The notes under the pieces: generated by a model
Seen by the model: the letters and a program-made list of their open reading frames with translations, nothing else
Databases searched by the model: none
Told to the model about the DNA's origin: nothing
IMG/VR virus record: IMGVR_UViG_3300017956_000025
Span: 1 to 46,033 of that record
DNA: 46,033 nucleotides
Direction: 5' to 3' (one strand)
Origin: a virus
Position numbers and translations under genes: made by a program
Part shown: one piece after another, positions 28,386 through 38,580 of the stretch
Numbering within the stretch: the first letter of the stretch is position 1
How the letters are laid out: each line of letters begins with the position of its first letter

Positions 28386-30743
28386 CTAAGAATCGCCGCC
28401 AAGATTTTCCGCAAGGCAACTAACTTGTCCTGCAACGCCATCTATACTTGCGTCTGGCGTATCGGCCTGAACGCCGTCTAAGTTAGTTGGCCTCTCCGGT
28501 CTTGCGCCTTCTCTAATGGCGACCTTTGGCCCGCTCAGTATTAGCTTTGATCCACTTTCAATCATTAAATTTCCATCATTTCTAATAATCATCGGAGCGC
28601 CCTTTTTCATTCCAGCTATAACTAATCCCGCCTCACTTATAGAGATCAGAAAATCAGAGTCATCTGAGCCGTCCTCTTCTTCGCCAACAAAACCTTTATC
28701 CGATACATTCACTCTAAGGTCAAATCTGCCTTTGTTGAAATCATTTCCATTATTGCCGCCAACATTCATTAGAACCTCGCCATCCGTTTGAACAACTAGG
28801 GATCTGTTGTTTTTATCTTTACCAAACCAGGCAACCATGCTACCGGCAGTATCAAGCAGTATCGACTTCTGATCAAAATTATCTCTTCCGACTGATAATT
28901 CAAGGGAGCCTTCTAGATTTATATTTGCACTCTTGCCACCAGGGTTGCCTCTTTCTTCCCCAGATTCATCGGAATTTACCGCCGATACACCTGTGCCATC
29001 TTCCGTTAACGCAAAGCTATTAGCAAATTTTAAGCTATCCTCATAATCTATACCGGCGACGATAACTCCTCCGCCAGTACTAATGGCAGGCCTGTCTGGA
29101 ATTATTGTTACAGTTGACATATATTTTGGAAAATCATCCTTTCCCTTAACACTGTCTGATACAATTTCAAAAGATTTTCCAACCGGCGTTCCAGGTATAT
29201 AGCCGGTACACTCAGAGCTTGTAAGAGGTATATTTACTTTCTGTACCTTATTTGCAATAAGCATCTCTGCTGCAGCATACATATTGTGATACTTAGTTGG
29301 ATTTACTCTAACATTTTCTTCTTCAGCAGAGGTATCTGTAAATCCCCTAAAGTATCCATTATCATTCGAAAATCTGACGCCAGTAAATCTTTCTGGAACC
29401 TCTTCGTCACCTAGAATATCTGTTTGCGGATAATAAACGTCACCAGATGTCCTAAGTGTTATTGGTATCTTTTCTTTTTTTCTTTCAAAGGAGTATTCCG
29501 TCTGCGTTTTGCCGGTGCTTTCAGAGTAAAAGCTTGCAGATGCAGGATACATAATATTTCCAGTTGCAGAAGAGGCAGGAATATTGGCTTTTAAAACCCC
29601 CTCTTTATCTATTGAAAATATAAAGTTATCCTTATTATTAGAGGTCTGAGAGGTAAGGGTATTCGTTGATAGCTGAAAGTGATATCCGATCCCCCTTCTT
29701 GACTTTAGCCTGGCATCCTCATATATTAGGGTCTTTGATTTTTGCCCAATAGGCAGGCCATTTGCATTTCCCAAAACAACCACATTGTAATTTGGATCTA
29801 AAACCTCTCCTCTTGAGTTAACCACATTTCCAATTATAACTTCTACCAGCTGATGCGGCGCCATATGAAGAGAGCTTTCAAATGACAGAGAATCATTAAG
29901 CCTTTTAGAGTTAAACTTTTGTATTGTTTTTGAGTCTCTTCTTCCGGGCTCTTCATCCCAGCCGCCAAAAAACTCAGTTTCAGAAAATTCATTTGCAACA
30001 AATCTATATTCTGATATTCCAGGATTTCTTACCCCGCCTAATATAGCAGATTGTGAAGCCTCTCTTCCGGGAAATAGCCCCCTTCTTTTTCCTCCATCTA
30101 TATCCTGCATTTCAATATAGCTGTTTGCAGAAACTTTATTTAGTAATTCGGGGTCTCCCTCAAAGTATCTGTAAACATTTCTGGAACTCATCCTAACGGC
30201 ATCGTTCGCTATCTTTAAAGAGTTGCTAACCAAGCTTGCAGAAGAGTTTACTGTAGAATTGCTCCTTACATGCAGACCATCCCCAGATATCGTACCAACA
30301 GAAATCCCACTACCTCGATCACCAGAGCCAGTTATGTCAACCTTGCCTCCAAAGCCCCTCAGCTTTACCTCTCCGGCGTCCAACCCAACAACTGGGTACT
30401 CTGGAGTGCCGGCCTTTATATCTCCGCTCTCACTTCTTGTAACGCTTTCTGAGTCAGCAATTCTAGTGGATTTTGGAATAACTCTTAGGCCCTGCGTTAC
30501 GCCCTTACCTCCCGGGTAAACTCTGACGCAGATTACTGTATCGCCCTTTTCTGGATGCTGAAACAAGCCTGTGCCAGATATCCCACCATAATATATTGGA
30601 GGTATAACGTCTGGATCCGTAAGCTCTCCAGAATCAGAGGTTGTTACGTATATATTTCCGGTATTTTTATCAACATCAACAACTATGGCCTCAAAAACCT
30701 TTAGGTTTGAAAGCTTGCCTTCTACTTGTTCTTTGGATGACAT
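28386..30743 (-). CDS. baseplate spike protein, gpV/gp45/gp5-like OB-fold plus beta region
   Basis: 785 residues. The N-terminal about 90 residues match the OB-fold of central-spike proteins: FEAIVVDVDKNTGNIYVTT, then GGISGTGLFQHPEKGDTVIC and VRVYPGGKG, the usual short-strand pattern with a PxxGDxV phrase. The rest is Gly/Asn/Ser-rich and beta-repetitive (GSLELSVGRDNFDQKSILLD, QTDGEVLMNVGGNNG, RNDGNLMIESGSKLILSG), as expected for a trimeric beta-helical needle. It follows the hub gene, as gp45 follows P in Mu. No lysozyme domain (as in T4 gp5) and no metal-binding His tip is seen, so the tip may be a separate PAAR-type protein. GGGGGAG precedes the ATG, 12 bases after the hub stop. Confidence 0.78.
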   Translation of the reverse strand: MSSKEQVEGKLSNLKVFEAIVVDVDKNTGNIYVTTSDSGELTDPDVIPPIYYGGISGTGLFQHPEKGDTVICVRVYPGGKGVTQGLRVIPKSTRIADSESVTRSESGDIKAGTPEYPVVGLDAGEVKLRGFGGKVDITGSGDRGSGISVGTISGDGLHVRSNSTVNSSASLVSNSLKIANDAVRMSSRNVYRYFEGDPELLNKVSANSYIEMQDIDGGKRRGLFPGREASQSAILGGVRNPGISEYRFVANEFSETEFFGGWDEEPGRRDSKTIQKFNSKRLNDSLSFESSLHMAPHQLVEVIIGNVVNSRGEVLDPNYNVVVLGNANGLPIGQKSKTLIYEDARLKSRRGIGYHFQLSTNTLTSQTSNNKDNFIFSIDKEGVLKANIPASSATGNIMYPASASFYSESTGKTQTEYSFERKKEKIPITLRTSGDVYYPQTDILGDEEVPERFTGVRFSNDNGYFRGFTDTSAEEENVRVNPTKYHNMYAAAEMLIANKVQKVNIPLTSSECTGYIPGTPVGKSFEIVSDSVKGKDDFPKYMSTVTIIPDRPAISTGGGVIVAGIDYEDSLKFANSFALTEDGTGVSAVNSDESGEERGNPGGKSANINLEGSLELSVGRDNFDQKSILLDTAGSMVAWFGKDKNNRSLVVQTDGEVLMNVGGNNGNDFNKGRFDLRVNVSDKGFVGEEEDGSDDSDFLISISEAGLVIAGMKKGAPMIIRNDGNLMIESGSKLILSGPKVAIREGARPERPTNLDGVQADTPDASIDGVAGQVSCLAENLGGDS

Positions 30744-30754
30744 CTACTCCCCCA

Positions 30755-33700
30755 TTACTCAGACGGCAACACTTTTGTTAGCAAACTGCTTGGTATTGAT
30801 AATATACCAACCTCAATAACATTTGACTTAAAAGATGATGTAAAATTAAACCCAGAAACTTCATCTCTTAAATCCAGCCAGCTTGTCTGACGCGGACCAC
30901 CTCTTGGAAATATTCCGTTTATAACTTCTGTAGATAGCGCCTCAAATTGGCCCACATCAACCTGTAGCGCCTGAACCAAGTTTTTGTCCAAACACCTTAT
31001 TTCACCCTGAGAGTTTTTGCTGCCCTTCTTAAAAAATGAAACCTGCTCAACAATCTTTGCGGGAGAGATTGGTGTCACCGGCAGATTATTTGGCAAACGC
31101 ATTTGCGTCAAAGTCTTTGTCGTACCAACTGATCCTCCACCAAAAACTGAAGAGGTTGAGGTAAAGAGCGAACCTACTGTGTCTACAACATCGTCTCCAA
31201 GACTAAACTGATTGGACTGGGTTAGCTGACTTGGGTTTTCGAAAAGATACCTTACAATCGCCATCTTTTCTAGCGCATCCTGCTTTCCTTCTTCGTCATC
31301 CTCATCAGTTGCAAAGCCTCTTATCAGGAGGTAATTGCTTCCGGCAACTCTTGAGGACACATCAATCATCATATTTGTAAATCTTACTTGGTTATCCGAG
31401 AAGGATAAAAGTTCTGCAGCTCCCGCTCCGCCGGTAGGAAATACAAGGGATGAGTCTGGCCGCAACGGGCTGTAATTGTCATCTGACGTATCAGATCTAT
31501 AGATTATAGCTGGATCTTCAATTATATTGGAGACAAGCTGCTGACCAATTACATCCAGCGGACTTGGTATATAATTTCCCGCAGGATGCCCATACTCTAG
31601 GTTTAATGAAGTTGTAAAATTTGAACCATAATCAAAAGAGTGATTTACAGAAGTAACATAATATAGAAGACCTTTAGATGGTATATAAACAGTGTCTCCA
31701 GGCTGATAAAATTCATTCCCTATAATATTTACACTTGCAGAGTTTACCTTTAGCTTTTGCATAGCAAGCTCAAGGAAAGCATACGGCTTCCCCTGTCCCT
31801 CTGGATCTGAAACGAATGGTAAATCTATTTTCTGAGGTTTGTAGCCATACTGTTTCCACAGATCAAAATCTGTTGCTCCAGCCCAAAAGTAAAGACCATC
31901 AAAACTTCTGTTTAGAGACTCTGCCAGTCCCAATGGTGCGCTGCCAAAGACATCGACTCTAGTAAAATCGGGTGGTTTTTCAGAGAAGGTTGCAGATCGA
32001 ATATACTCATCTTTAAGTATAAATCTTTTGCCAGAACCGTAGCCCAATAGATTTCTTGTGTCATCTTCTATCAGGTGATCATAAACAGTTCCCTCTGCTA
32101 GCTTACCAGTTATGATGTCAGATGCAGCCTGTAAACCATTTGCTGATTTCGCCAGAAAATCTGCGGTTTCCGTTAGAAAAGGAGAAATGCTATTATCTGA
32201 GCCTTCAAAATCAGCATTATCTCCAGTCAATAAAAACTCTTTTATTTCTTCTAGCTCTTTGGCTTTAGCGATATTAGCTTGCAGCATTGTAACATAACTA
32301 TCTCTGCTTGAGATTGCAGTTTTTATTTTTCCCGCTATTGAATCAGCGTCAAATAGCGCCTGATCAACCTTCTCTTTGTTCGTAGTATTGTAAACGAGAT
32401 CTTTTTCTATAAACCCGGTCCTATCCTTTGGAATCAAGCCTGCTGCAGGATCTTTCCCAAATTGCTTTCTAAAAGTATTTCTGATTGAGTTTAGGTCATC
32501 TGCGGTAAATTGGGCAGCGGGCGTAACCGTTCCACTTGTAGACGTAATAACATTTTCTATATCATTAAGCAGAGAAGCCTGTTCCTGAATAAGTGCGTCA
32601 AAGCTTCCAAGGAGAGTATCTGTATTGCCATTTAGAACATCGCCCTTTTCCTGGAAAGATACCCCAAGATCTAAATTATCTCCAAAGGCTTGTCCCAGAT
32701 CCGTATTTGCACTGGTTTCGAAATTTGTTTGCCTCAATCTTAATGCAGAATCCGAACTCTGCCCAGATAGGGCATTTCCGCCCCTATTTATAAGTCCGTC
32801 TACACCAGTTAGCTTATTTAACTCTATCCCAAAGAATGATAGCGAGTTAACGCCAACAAATGGCACATTGGGTATCAGAGTATTATCAGGATACCTTCCA
32901 AGCATTAAGGATGCTAGCGCTATTTTTACATTCTCTGTATGTATCTGTAAATATAAGGCTTCTATTCTTGTGCTAAATAGGTTTGTAATAAAACTTGGAA
33001 TAACTTCTGAGCCTTCAGACTCCTGCTTCCTTATAGCCTCTTTTAATATTGTTAGAGGAACCCTGTTCCACAGCGGCGGTCTAAACTCTAAGTGTCCCTG
33101 AGAGTTTGCAAAAAACTCTAGATTTAGATAGTTTGAAGCAGTATTACACATCTGCCAAACATCAACGTACTTACCCTCAAATAGTCTCCATCCGCTCTTA
33201 TTTAGATTAAGAATAAATGGGCGTATATCTGCAGAGTCATACTGATCAGAAACAATAAACAAGTTTCTATCTCTATTTAGCCTTACATCTTCAATTCTTC
33301 TTTGAGCGCCAACCAGCATCATAGCTCTTGTGACATCATTATTTTCATCTTCATTATCGTAAAGCGGTAGATTTGTAGATCCACCAAGGCTTATTTGTAT
33401 GCCAACATTATCTTCTGCAGTTAGTGCTCGGTCTGCTGTTACGGATATCTTTACCTGTTGCTTTATTGCTGCGTCAATTGTTTCTATTTCATTTCTTAGC
33501 GTCTGAATAATTGGCTTAACAGATACTCCGCCTTCTAGCTCTCTTATCCTCTTTCTTATCTCTCGCTTCCTTGCTTGAAGATTTTTTACATTATCATTTA
33601 GAATATTTCTATTCCCAGCATTATTTAACATCTGCTGGGTTGAGGCAGAACTCATGCTGAGCATTCTGTATGGCTGAAAGTTTCCATAATATACATTTTG

Positions 33701-35701
33701 CTTTCTGATGGTATCTAAAACTCCAGTTAAAGGATCTAGCTGAGTTAAGCGACCGGATCTATCTCGTATATTATGTGCAGTATAAGCTTGCTCAATAAAT
33801 GTTTCTATATTATAAGGCTGGCCAACGATAAGTATGCTTAAAATATTTGGAATATCTAAGTTATTTAGAATGCCGTTAGTCACTGTAAGCTGATAATTTT
33901 GACCAAACTGATTTGTCGGGCTCTCCTTATCTTCGGTAGCATCTGTTGCAGCAAATCCAGCAGTGGCAGTTATTATTCCGGTCTTCCACCTGTAAACAAA
34001 TCCGCTAGGATGTTGAACTACTTTTTTGCCATTCAGAGAGCCTATTCCGTTGTACTGCCCCTGAATAAGATTTCCTTCGCTAGCATTTTGCCCAGCCAAT
34101 ATACCAGAATCATAGCTTAAAAGGCCAGACTGAAGAAGTTGCTTGTTCTCATATAGCAAGTCTCTACTTGAACTAATAACCTTGCCCTGCGGGTCTTTTT
34201 CAAACTCAAACGGAGTAAGCGGATCCTCTAGTATATTTTTAGGATCAGAAATGGGCGGCTCACTCTGATACCTGCTCCACTTTAGCCAGGACATGTTATC
34301 AGTAATATTTACTGATAAATCCCAAAATCCTCCAGAAAATGACTCTGAAGTATCTGTTACCAGGCCGGCATAAACATGGATCATCCCAAACGAATTATCC
34401 TGCCTTCTTCTTAGCTTTTTATACTTCTCGTAATCTATTGCCCCACTTGTATAAAGTTGGTGCTCTGCCTTTAAGATGGTCTCATCTATCGTCATATACT
34501 CTTCGTCAAAGGGAGATTCAGAGGTTTCCTCTGAGTAAGTTGAATCAGCAGAAGAAAAGTCGGTAAAAGTTCTATTCCCTCTTATGTAAAAGTGTACTAT
34601 ATCTGAAGCATTTATAAATGGTTTTCCCAAATAGAAGGTTCTAAGTCGCTCTCTTATATACCCTGTATCGATTGCCGTATCGAACACACTCTCTCCTGCA
34701 AGCTCGAATGCAGAAGAGAGAATCGATGCACCGTCCACATATGCCGTCTGTCCGGCTAGGGACTCGGATGATATCCCACCATTAAGCAGCTCTGAAAATA
34801 GCCCCAGGGTGCCTTTAAGAGCTTCCTCTATTGCTAGTTCTATGTCCTCTTCCAGTATAGTTCCAATTCTATAAGGATAAGTTATGCTCAATGAAGCAGA
34901 AGCCGGAGAAGAAGTATTATTTGTAGCTGTCTTGAACCCCCTAAATGTTGTCAACTCTATAACTCCAGTGCCTGGACCTATAGTATAGTTATCTGGACTT
35001 TCTGGATCTATTATCCATGTTGTTAGACCGGTATCTTCAGAAAAAGCATTTCTTTTTAAAATAGAAATTATATCATCGCTAACTGCAGTTATATTTTCAA
35101 CGGAGCTGCTAGCAGAAAGAACATCCCCCACCAATCCTGCTCCGGACGAAAAAACATCACCAATGGTTCCAATAGAAACGTCTCCATCTATCACCAAGTT
35201 TGCTAAATCATCAAAAAACTCAGAACCCTCTTCCGCTATAGTCTGCTTAAGCTGCTCATCGGCATTCAATATTGCTGATGATTCATTTAAGAAAGAAGAT
35301 AGTAAAGATAAGCTATATGAATTGTTGTTTTCGAAAAAATTTTCAAATTTAGTCAAGCTTTCATAAGCTCTAATTTGCTGAACTTTATAAGCAAACAAAG
35401 CCTTTGTAGCCCTAAGAAGCATCTTCTCAGTTTTGTCCATAAATCTTAGCTCACTAGAGCTTCTTAAGGTAGAAAAAACTTTCTTCTTTATAAGTACCGT
35501 AGCTTCGGGGGACATTGCTATATGATTTCTTGTATCTGGAGTTACAGATACAGAACTATCCTGATTAAAGAATATAGATGCACCGGTATTAATTAGCGGA
35601 TGAGAATTTACATCAAGATAAGCGGGGCTAACTCCGTTTATAATATTTGATTTAGCCTGCTGCCAAGTTTGATATATTCTTTTTGATAGTTCATAAGTCA
35701 T
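30755..35701 (-). CDS. baseplate/tail hub protein (gpD/gp27-like), enlarged (1648 aa)
   Basis: Hub proteins form the ring between tail tube and spike. Family hallmarks are in the second half: WQMCNTASNYLNLEFFANSQ and GHLEFRPPLWNRVP near residue 860-880, and GDTVYIPSKGLLYYVTSVNH, SFDYGSNFTTSLNLEYG at about 1334-1371, the C-terminal beta domain common to late control D/XkdQ-type hubs. A charged coiled coil (QARKREIRKRIRELEGG onward) lies at about 700-750. Residues about 1428-1492 vaguely recall an OmpA C-terminal fold (LLIRGFATDEDDEEG), without the usual Arg. The N-terminal about 400 residues are unassigned. The position between the junction protein and the spike fits Mu P/P2 D. The Shine-Dalgarno before ATG 35701 is poor, unusual here. 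Typical hubs have 300-400 residues, so most of this protein is extra. Confidence 0.75.
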   Translation of the reverse strand: MTYELSKRIYQTWQQAKSNIINGVSPAYLDVNSHPLINTGASIFFNQDSSVSVTPDTRNHIAMSPEATVLIKKKVFSTLRSSSELRFMDKTEKMLLRATKALFAYKVQQIRAYESLTKFENFFENNNSYSLSLLSSFLNESSAILNADEQLKQTIAEEGSEFFDDLANLVIDGDVSIGTIGDVFSSGAGLVGDVLSASSSVENITAVSDDIISILKRNAFSEDTGLTTWIIDPESPDNYTIGPGTGVIELTTFRGFKTATNNTSSPASASLSITYPYRIGTILEEDIELAIEEALKGTLGLFSELLNGGISSESLAGQTAYVDGASILSSAFELAGESVFDTAIDTGYIRERLRTFYLGKPFINASDIVHFYIRGNRTFTDFSSADSTYSEETSESPFDEEYMTIDETILKAEHQLYTSGAIDYEKYKKLRRRQDNSFGMIHVYAGLVTDTSESFSGGFWDLSVNITDNMSWLKWSRYQSEPPISDPKNILEDPLTPFEFEKDPQGKVISSSRDLLYENKQLLQSGLLSYDSGILAGQNASEGNLIQGQYNGIGSLNGKKVVQHPSGFVYRWKTGIITATAGFAATDATEDKESPTNQFGQNYQLTVTNGILNNLDIPNILSILIVGQPYNIETFIEQAYTAHNIRDRSGRLTQLDPLTGVLDTIRKQNVYYGNFQPYRMLSMSSASTQQMLNNAGNRNILNDNVKNLQARKREIRKRIRELEGGVSVKPIIQTLRNEIETIDAAIKQQVKISVTADRALTAEDNVGIQISLGGSTNLPLYDNEDENNDVTRAMMLVGAQRRIEDVRLNRDRNLFIVSDQYDSADIRPFILNLNKSGWRLFEGKYVDVWQMCNTASNYLNLEFFANSQGHLEFRPPLWNRVPLTILKEAIRKQESEGSEVIPSFITNLFSTRIEALYLQIHTENVKIALASLMLGRYPDNTLIPNVPFVGVNSLSFFGIELNKLTGVDGLINRGGNALSGQSSDSALRLRQTNFETSANTDLGQAFGDNLDLGVSFQEKGDVLNGNTDTLLGSFDALIQEQASLLNDIENVITSTSGTVTPAAQFTADDLNSIRNTFRKQFGKDPAAGLIPKDRTGFIEKDLVYNTTNKEKVDQALFDADSIAGKIKTAISSRDSYVTMLQANIAKAKELEEIKEFLLTGDNADFEGSDNSISPFLTETADFLAKSANGLQAASDIITGKLAEGTVYDHLIEDDTRNLLGYGSGKRFILKDEYIRSATFSEKPPDFTRVDVFGSAPLGLAESLNRSFDGLYFWAGATDFDLWKQYGYKPQKIDLPFVSDPEGQGKPYAFLELAMQKLKVNSASVNIIGNEFYQPGDTVYIPSKGLLYYVTSVNHSFDYGSNFTTSLNLEYGHPAGNYIPSPLDVIGQQLVSNIIEDPAIIYRSDTSDDNYSPLRPDSSLVFPTGGAGAAELLSFSDNQVRFTNMMIDVSSRVAGSNYLLIRGFATDEDDEEGKQDALEKMAIVRYLFENPSQLTQSNQFSLGDDVVDTVGSLFTSTSSVFGGGSVGTTKTLTQMRLPNNLPVTPISPAKIVEQVSFFKKGSKNSQGEIRCLDKNLVQALQVDVGQFEALSTEVINGIFPRGGPRQTSWLDLRDEVSGFNFTSSFKSNVIEVGILSIPSSLLTKVLPSE

Positions 35702-35731
35702 ACTTTATTTTACTTAACCTGTTATAATATT

Positions 35732-36667
35732 TTAGCCCTGACCAGGCCTATTTTGTGGCAAAGATATTTCCGCATCGGGCAGCTCTGGAACTTCCTGAAC
35801 TACTGCCACCTCGGGTCTAATGCCATCTTCCTCGTATCCACCTATGGGAAATGTAAGGTTATCACCGCCCGTAAGAGGATCTCCCTTTGATTCTGTTACT
35901 GCTTTGCTCATTTGAGCCACTCCGCTTGAATCTAGCGGATTCCTATGCCATGGCATAAAGTTATTTCTCTTGCCAGTTCTTCTGGTCACAACAAAGCTCG
36001 TGCTGTAGGTGAAGTGACCTGGCTCAGTTGCGTTTTCTCTTACTGTAAATAATTCAAAATATCCTCTAAAAAATTCACCTTGAAAATACATATCTACATT
36101 AGTTGCGAGAGCTGCAAGAGTTGGTATGGATCTAAACGTATTTCTTTCTATTTGAGATTCACCAGATATAGCATTGCTTATTAACTCAACTGTATTTTGC
36201 AGACCATCAACCGTTTGCGAAAAGGCTCCTCCAGTAAGTAAATCTGCAGTATTTGTGAAAAAATCTCTTGACTCAGAATTTGATATAGCCTGCGACTGTA
36301 TTGCTGCCGCTTCTTCAGCAAGAGCGTTTCTTCTGTCATCTAAAAGCTTTCGGTACTGACCCTGCTCATGCCTATAAATAGAGCGCAAAACGTTTATTCC
36401 CTCTATACCTGCAGAGCCTGTTGTTCCGCCAAAGGATATTCTGGTTAGATCTTCTCCCCAGTACTGGGTTACAAATCCGCCTTTAGTTAGATCAGATTTA
36501 ATTAGCTTTTTTTCATTTATGTCAAATGATTGAGGATTTATATAAAGCTGAGTTTTAAACCATCCTACACCCTCATCGCTCAAAGTATTCGGGCTTTGGT
36601 CATTTGTAAAAGCCTCCATACTATTCGGCAAAAAGAAAATTATTGTCTGTCGCCCTATTCCTTCCAT
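35732..36667 (-). CDS. tail tube/baseplate junction protein (gpU/N position)
   Basis: 311 residues. The N-terminal half has the phrase LYINPQSFDINEKKLIKSDL followed by TKGGFVTQYWGEDLTRISF and GGTTGSAGIEG, a pattern seen in small phage tail proteins that cap or start the tube. After a helical middle, residues about 195-240 read VDMYFQGEFFRGYFELFTVR then FTYSTSFVVTRRTG, a second beta module of the same kind. The last about 60 residues are Pro/Glu-rich and probably disordered. It sits between tape measure and hub, where Mu has N and P2 has U/X. GGGGGG precedes the ATG, and the tape measure stop lies only two bases upstream, so translation is likely coupled. The exact family is uncertain. Confidence 0.6.
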   Translation of the reverse strand: MEGIGRQTIIFFLPNSMEAFTNDQSPNTLSDEGVGWFKTQLYINPQSFDINEKKLIKSDLTKGGFVTQYWGEDLTRISFGGTTGSAGIEGINVLRSIYRHEQGQYRKLLDDRRNALAEEAAAIQSQAISNSESRDFFTNTADLLTGGAFSQTVDGLQNTVELISNAISGESQIERNTFRSIPTLAALATNVDMYFQGEFFRGYFELFTVRENATEPGHFTYSTSFVVTRRTGKRNNFMPWHRNPLDSSGVAQMSKAVTESKGDPLTGGDNLTFPIGGYEEDGIRPEVAVVQEVPELPDAEISLPQNRPGQG

Positions 36668-36669
36668 TA

Positions 36670-38580
36670 TTATAGCCCCCCTGTATCTCTAACAACTTCT
36701 GGCATTGCTTTAAATACTCTTTCGAGTTCCGGATTAGCAAAATCAATCGTTATCGGTATGCCGCCCAAATCTCTATCGCTTTCCGCAAGAGCTTCTATTA
36801 ATGCTTGCTTAAAAACTTCCTGAAAATCTTCCTTACTTAACTGCCTTTCTCTAATAGCCTGATTGCCTGAAATCTTTCTAAGCTCCGCATTGCTTAGCTC
36901 AATATTAGTTGCTTCTTGAGCGGCCTTTTCTATATTCCTCTCTGTCATAGCGCCTCTGGCTCCAGCAAGAGCATCTCTGCCGCCTTCTGCTCCAAACGTC
37001 CGACCAATAAGATCTAGAATATCCCTAAACCTATCTCCTCCGCTCTCGATAGTGCTCACAGCAGCAGCACCAGCCTTTCTAATGCCAGGATTAGCAATTG
37101 TCTCTGCCAAATCCACGCCAAGCGCGCTAAGTGCTTCGAGATCATCTCTTGCGGCGATTGCCATCAGGTTGCTCTGAGCAGAGATTTCTCTATTTATTTG
37201 CTCTAACACATCGAGAGTCTTATCTCTTCCCTCTACTTCATTTTCAAGCTGCTTTTGAAGTTCTTCTTTCGCGTCTAAATTGCCAGATCTAGTTGCTTCA
37301 TCAATTTCTGCTAAAAGCTCAAGCGTTCTTGTTGCGGAAGCCTGATCCGATATCCCAAACTGGTTCATCAAAAGTTGCTGTTGAGTATAAAACTGCGTTT
37401 GAAGCTCTGGGCTTTCTGCAGCCTCTGATACAGTCACTATGTTTCCGCCACCAAAAGAAGCAATAGTATCTCTCATGGCTCCGACAAGCTGTGAGCCTAT
37501 TGCTGATTGATCGCCTGTTTGCTCGGCCCTAAGCAATTCTGCCTGAAGACCTATTGATGCTCCCAAAGCACCGCCTCCTGCTCCAAAGTCTAATCCCCCT
37601 CTTTGAAACATAATATAGGCTTTTCCATAATCTTCAGTAAGCCTGCCAAGTGATCCCGTTAAAGTCTGCGTTAACGCTGTCGTTTGCTCTATACCAAGCC
37701 CCATATCCTTAACAACTCTGCCAAAGCCCTCTAGAACCGGCGCTCCAAAATCAGCCGATATACCAAGTTTCCCAAACTGAGAGACTGCACTATTTAAAGA
37801 GTTTGCTACATCGTCTACTTGCAGGCCCACCTCTTTTGCTACGCCGGCATATACGCCTAGCATATCTGCAGCTTCACTGGCGGAAACGCCTTGCTTGTTT
37901 ATTACAGTATTTAAAAGCCCCATTGTTTGATAGGCGCTCATATTTACTGACTCACCAAAAGCAGTAGCTGTTGCAAGAAGATTGGTTTGACCTATTCCGG
38001 TTGTGACTGATTCGTTTAATATTTCTTGAGTTAAGTTGGTATTCCCTGCAGCTTGATAATACTTTGTTAACTCATCCCTTGTCATTGAGAGTGCTTGGCC
38101 GAACTGAGATGCGGGAATTGCCTTTATTGAGTCAGCGAACCTCTTTGACTCCTCTATCGGATCTCCAAACTTTTTGCCTATCTCAAATATCTGAGCATCA
38201 TAAGCTCTAAGCTCCCTGGTTGGGCCGTCAAATGCTCCGGCTGCAATTTCAGCAAAACCAACAACTGCGTCCGGCAGCGTGCTTGTCAGACCTGTAGTTA
38301 AATTCTCTATCATCTCTGTAAAACCAGATGCTACAGATGTTTCACTCGTAGCTGCCTTTACTACTGCATCTATTCCTGCGGCAGCCCCAGAGGCAAGACC
38401 CCCTATGTCTTTTACTGATTTAGCCAAATCATTAAGGGCTGTGCTTGTTCCAGTTAAGTTGGTATTTGTTGATGAGCCAAGCGAAAATAGTTTGCCTACA
38501 GCATTCTCTGCCCTTGTGGCAGTCCGCGTAAACTCAGCAAGTGCTTGTTCAAGGTTTTTTATATTAGTGGTATCGGCCAT
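36670..38580 (-). CDS. tape measure protein
   Basis: 636 residues, helical and Ala/Gly-rich, placed right after the frameshifted chaperone, which is where tape measure genes lie in nearly all long-tailed phages. The N-terminus is a coiled-coil region (MADTTNIKNLEQALAEFTRT). The centre has Gly-rich hydrophobic runs (GLDFGAGGGALGASIGLQAE) and phrases such as SASEAADMLGVYAGVAKEVG and VDDVANSLNSAVSQFGKLGI, typical of the conserved tape measure core. A charged helix (KEELQKQLENEVEGRDKTLD) lies near residue 440. At the usual rule of about 0.15 nm per residue the tail would be near 95 nm. The ATG overlaps the chaperone stop (TAATG), and AGAGG lies just upstream. Confidence 0.82.
   Translation of the reverse strand: MADTTNIKNLEQALAEFTRTATRAENAVGKLFSLGSSTNTNLTGTSTALNDLAKSVKDIGGLASGAAAGIDAVVKAATSETSVASGFTEMIENLTTGLTSTLPDAVVGFAEIAAGAFDGPTRELRAYDAQIFEIGKKFGDPIEESKRFADSIKAIPASQFGQALSMTRDELTKYYQAAGNTNLTQEILNESVTTGIGQTNLLATATAFGESVNMSAYQTMGLLNTVINKQGVSASEAADMLGVYAGVAKEVGLQVDDVANSLNSAVSQFGKLGISADFGAPVLEGFGRVVKDMGLGIEQTTALTQTLTGSLGRLTEDYGKAYIMFQRGGLDFGAGGGALGASIGLQAELLRAEQTGDQSAIGSQLVGAMRDTIASFGGGNIVTVSEAAESPELQTQFYTQQQLLMNQFGISDQASATRTLELLAEIDEATRSGNLDAKEELQKQLENEVEGRDKTLDVLEQINREISAQSNLMAIAARDDLEALSALGVDLAETIANPGIRKAGAAAVSTIESGGDRFRDILDLIGRTFGAEGGRDALAGARGAMTERNIEKAAQEATNIELSNAELRKISGNQAIRERQLSKEDFQEVFKQALIEALAESDRDLGGIPITIDFANPELERVFKAMPEVVRDTGGL

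Noticed and set aside
32625-33101. 158-residue plus-strand frame opposite the hub gene
   Set aside because: Composition is that of an antisense shadow and no Shine-Dalgarno or neighbouring plus-strand gene supports it.
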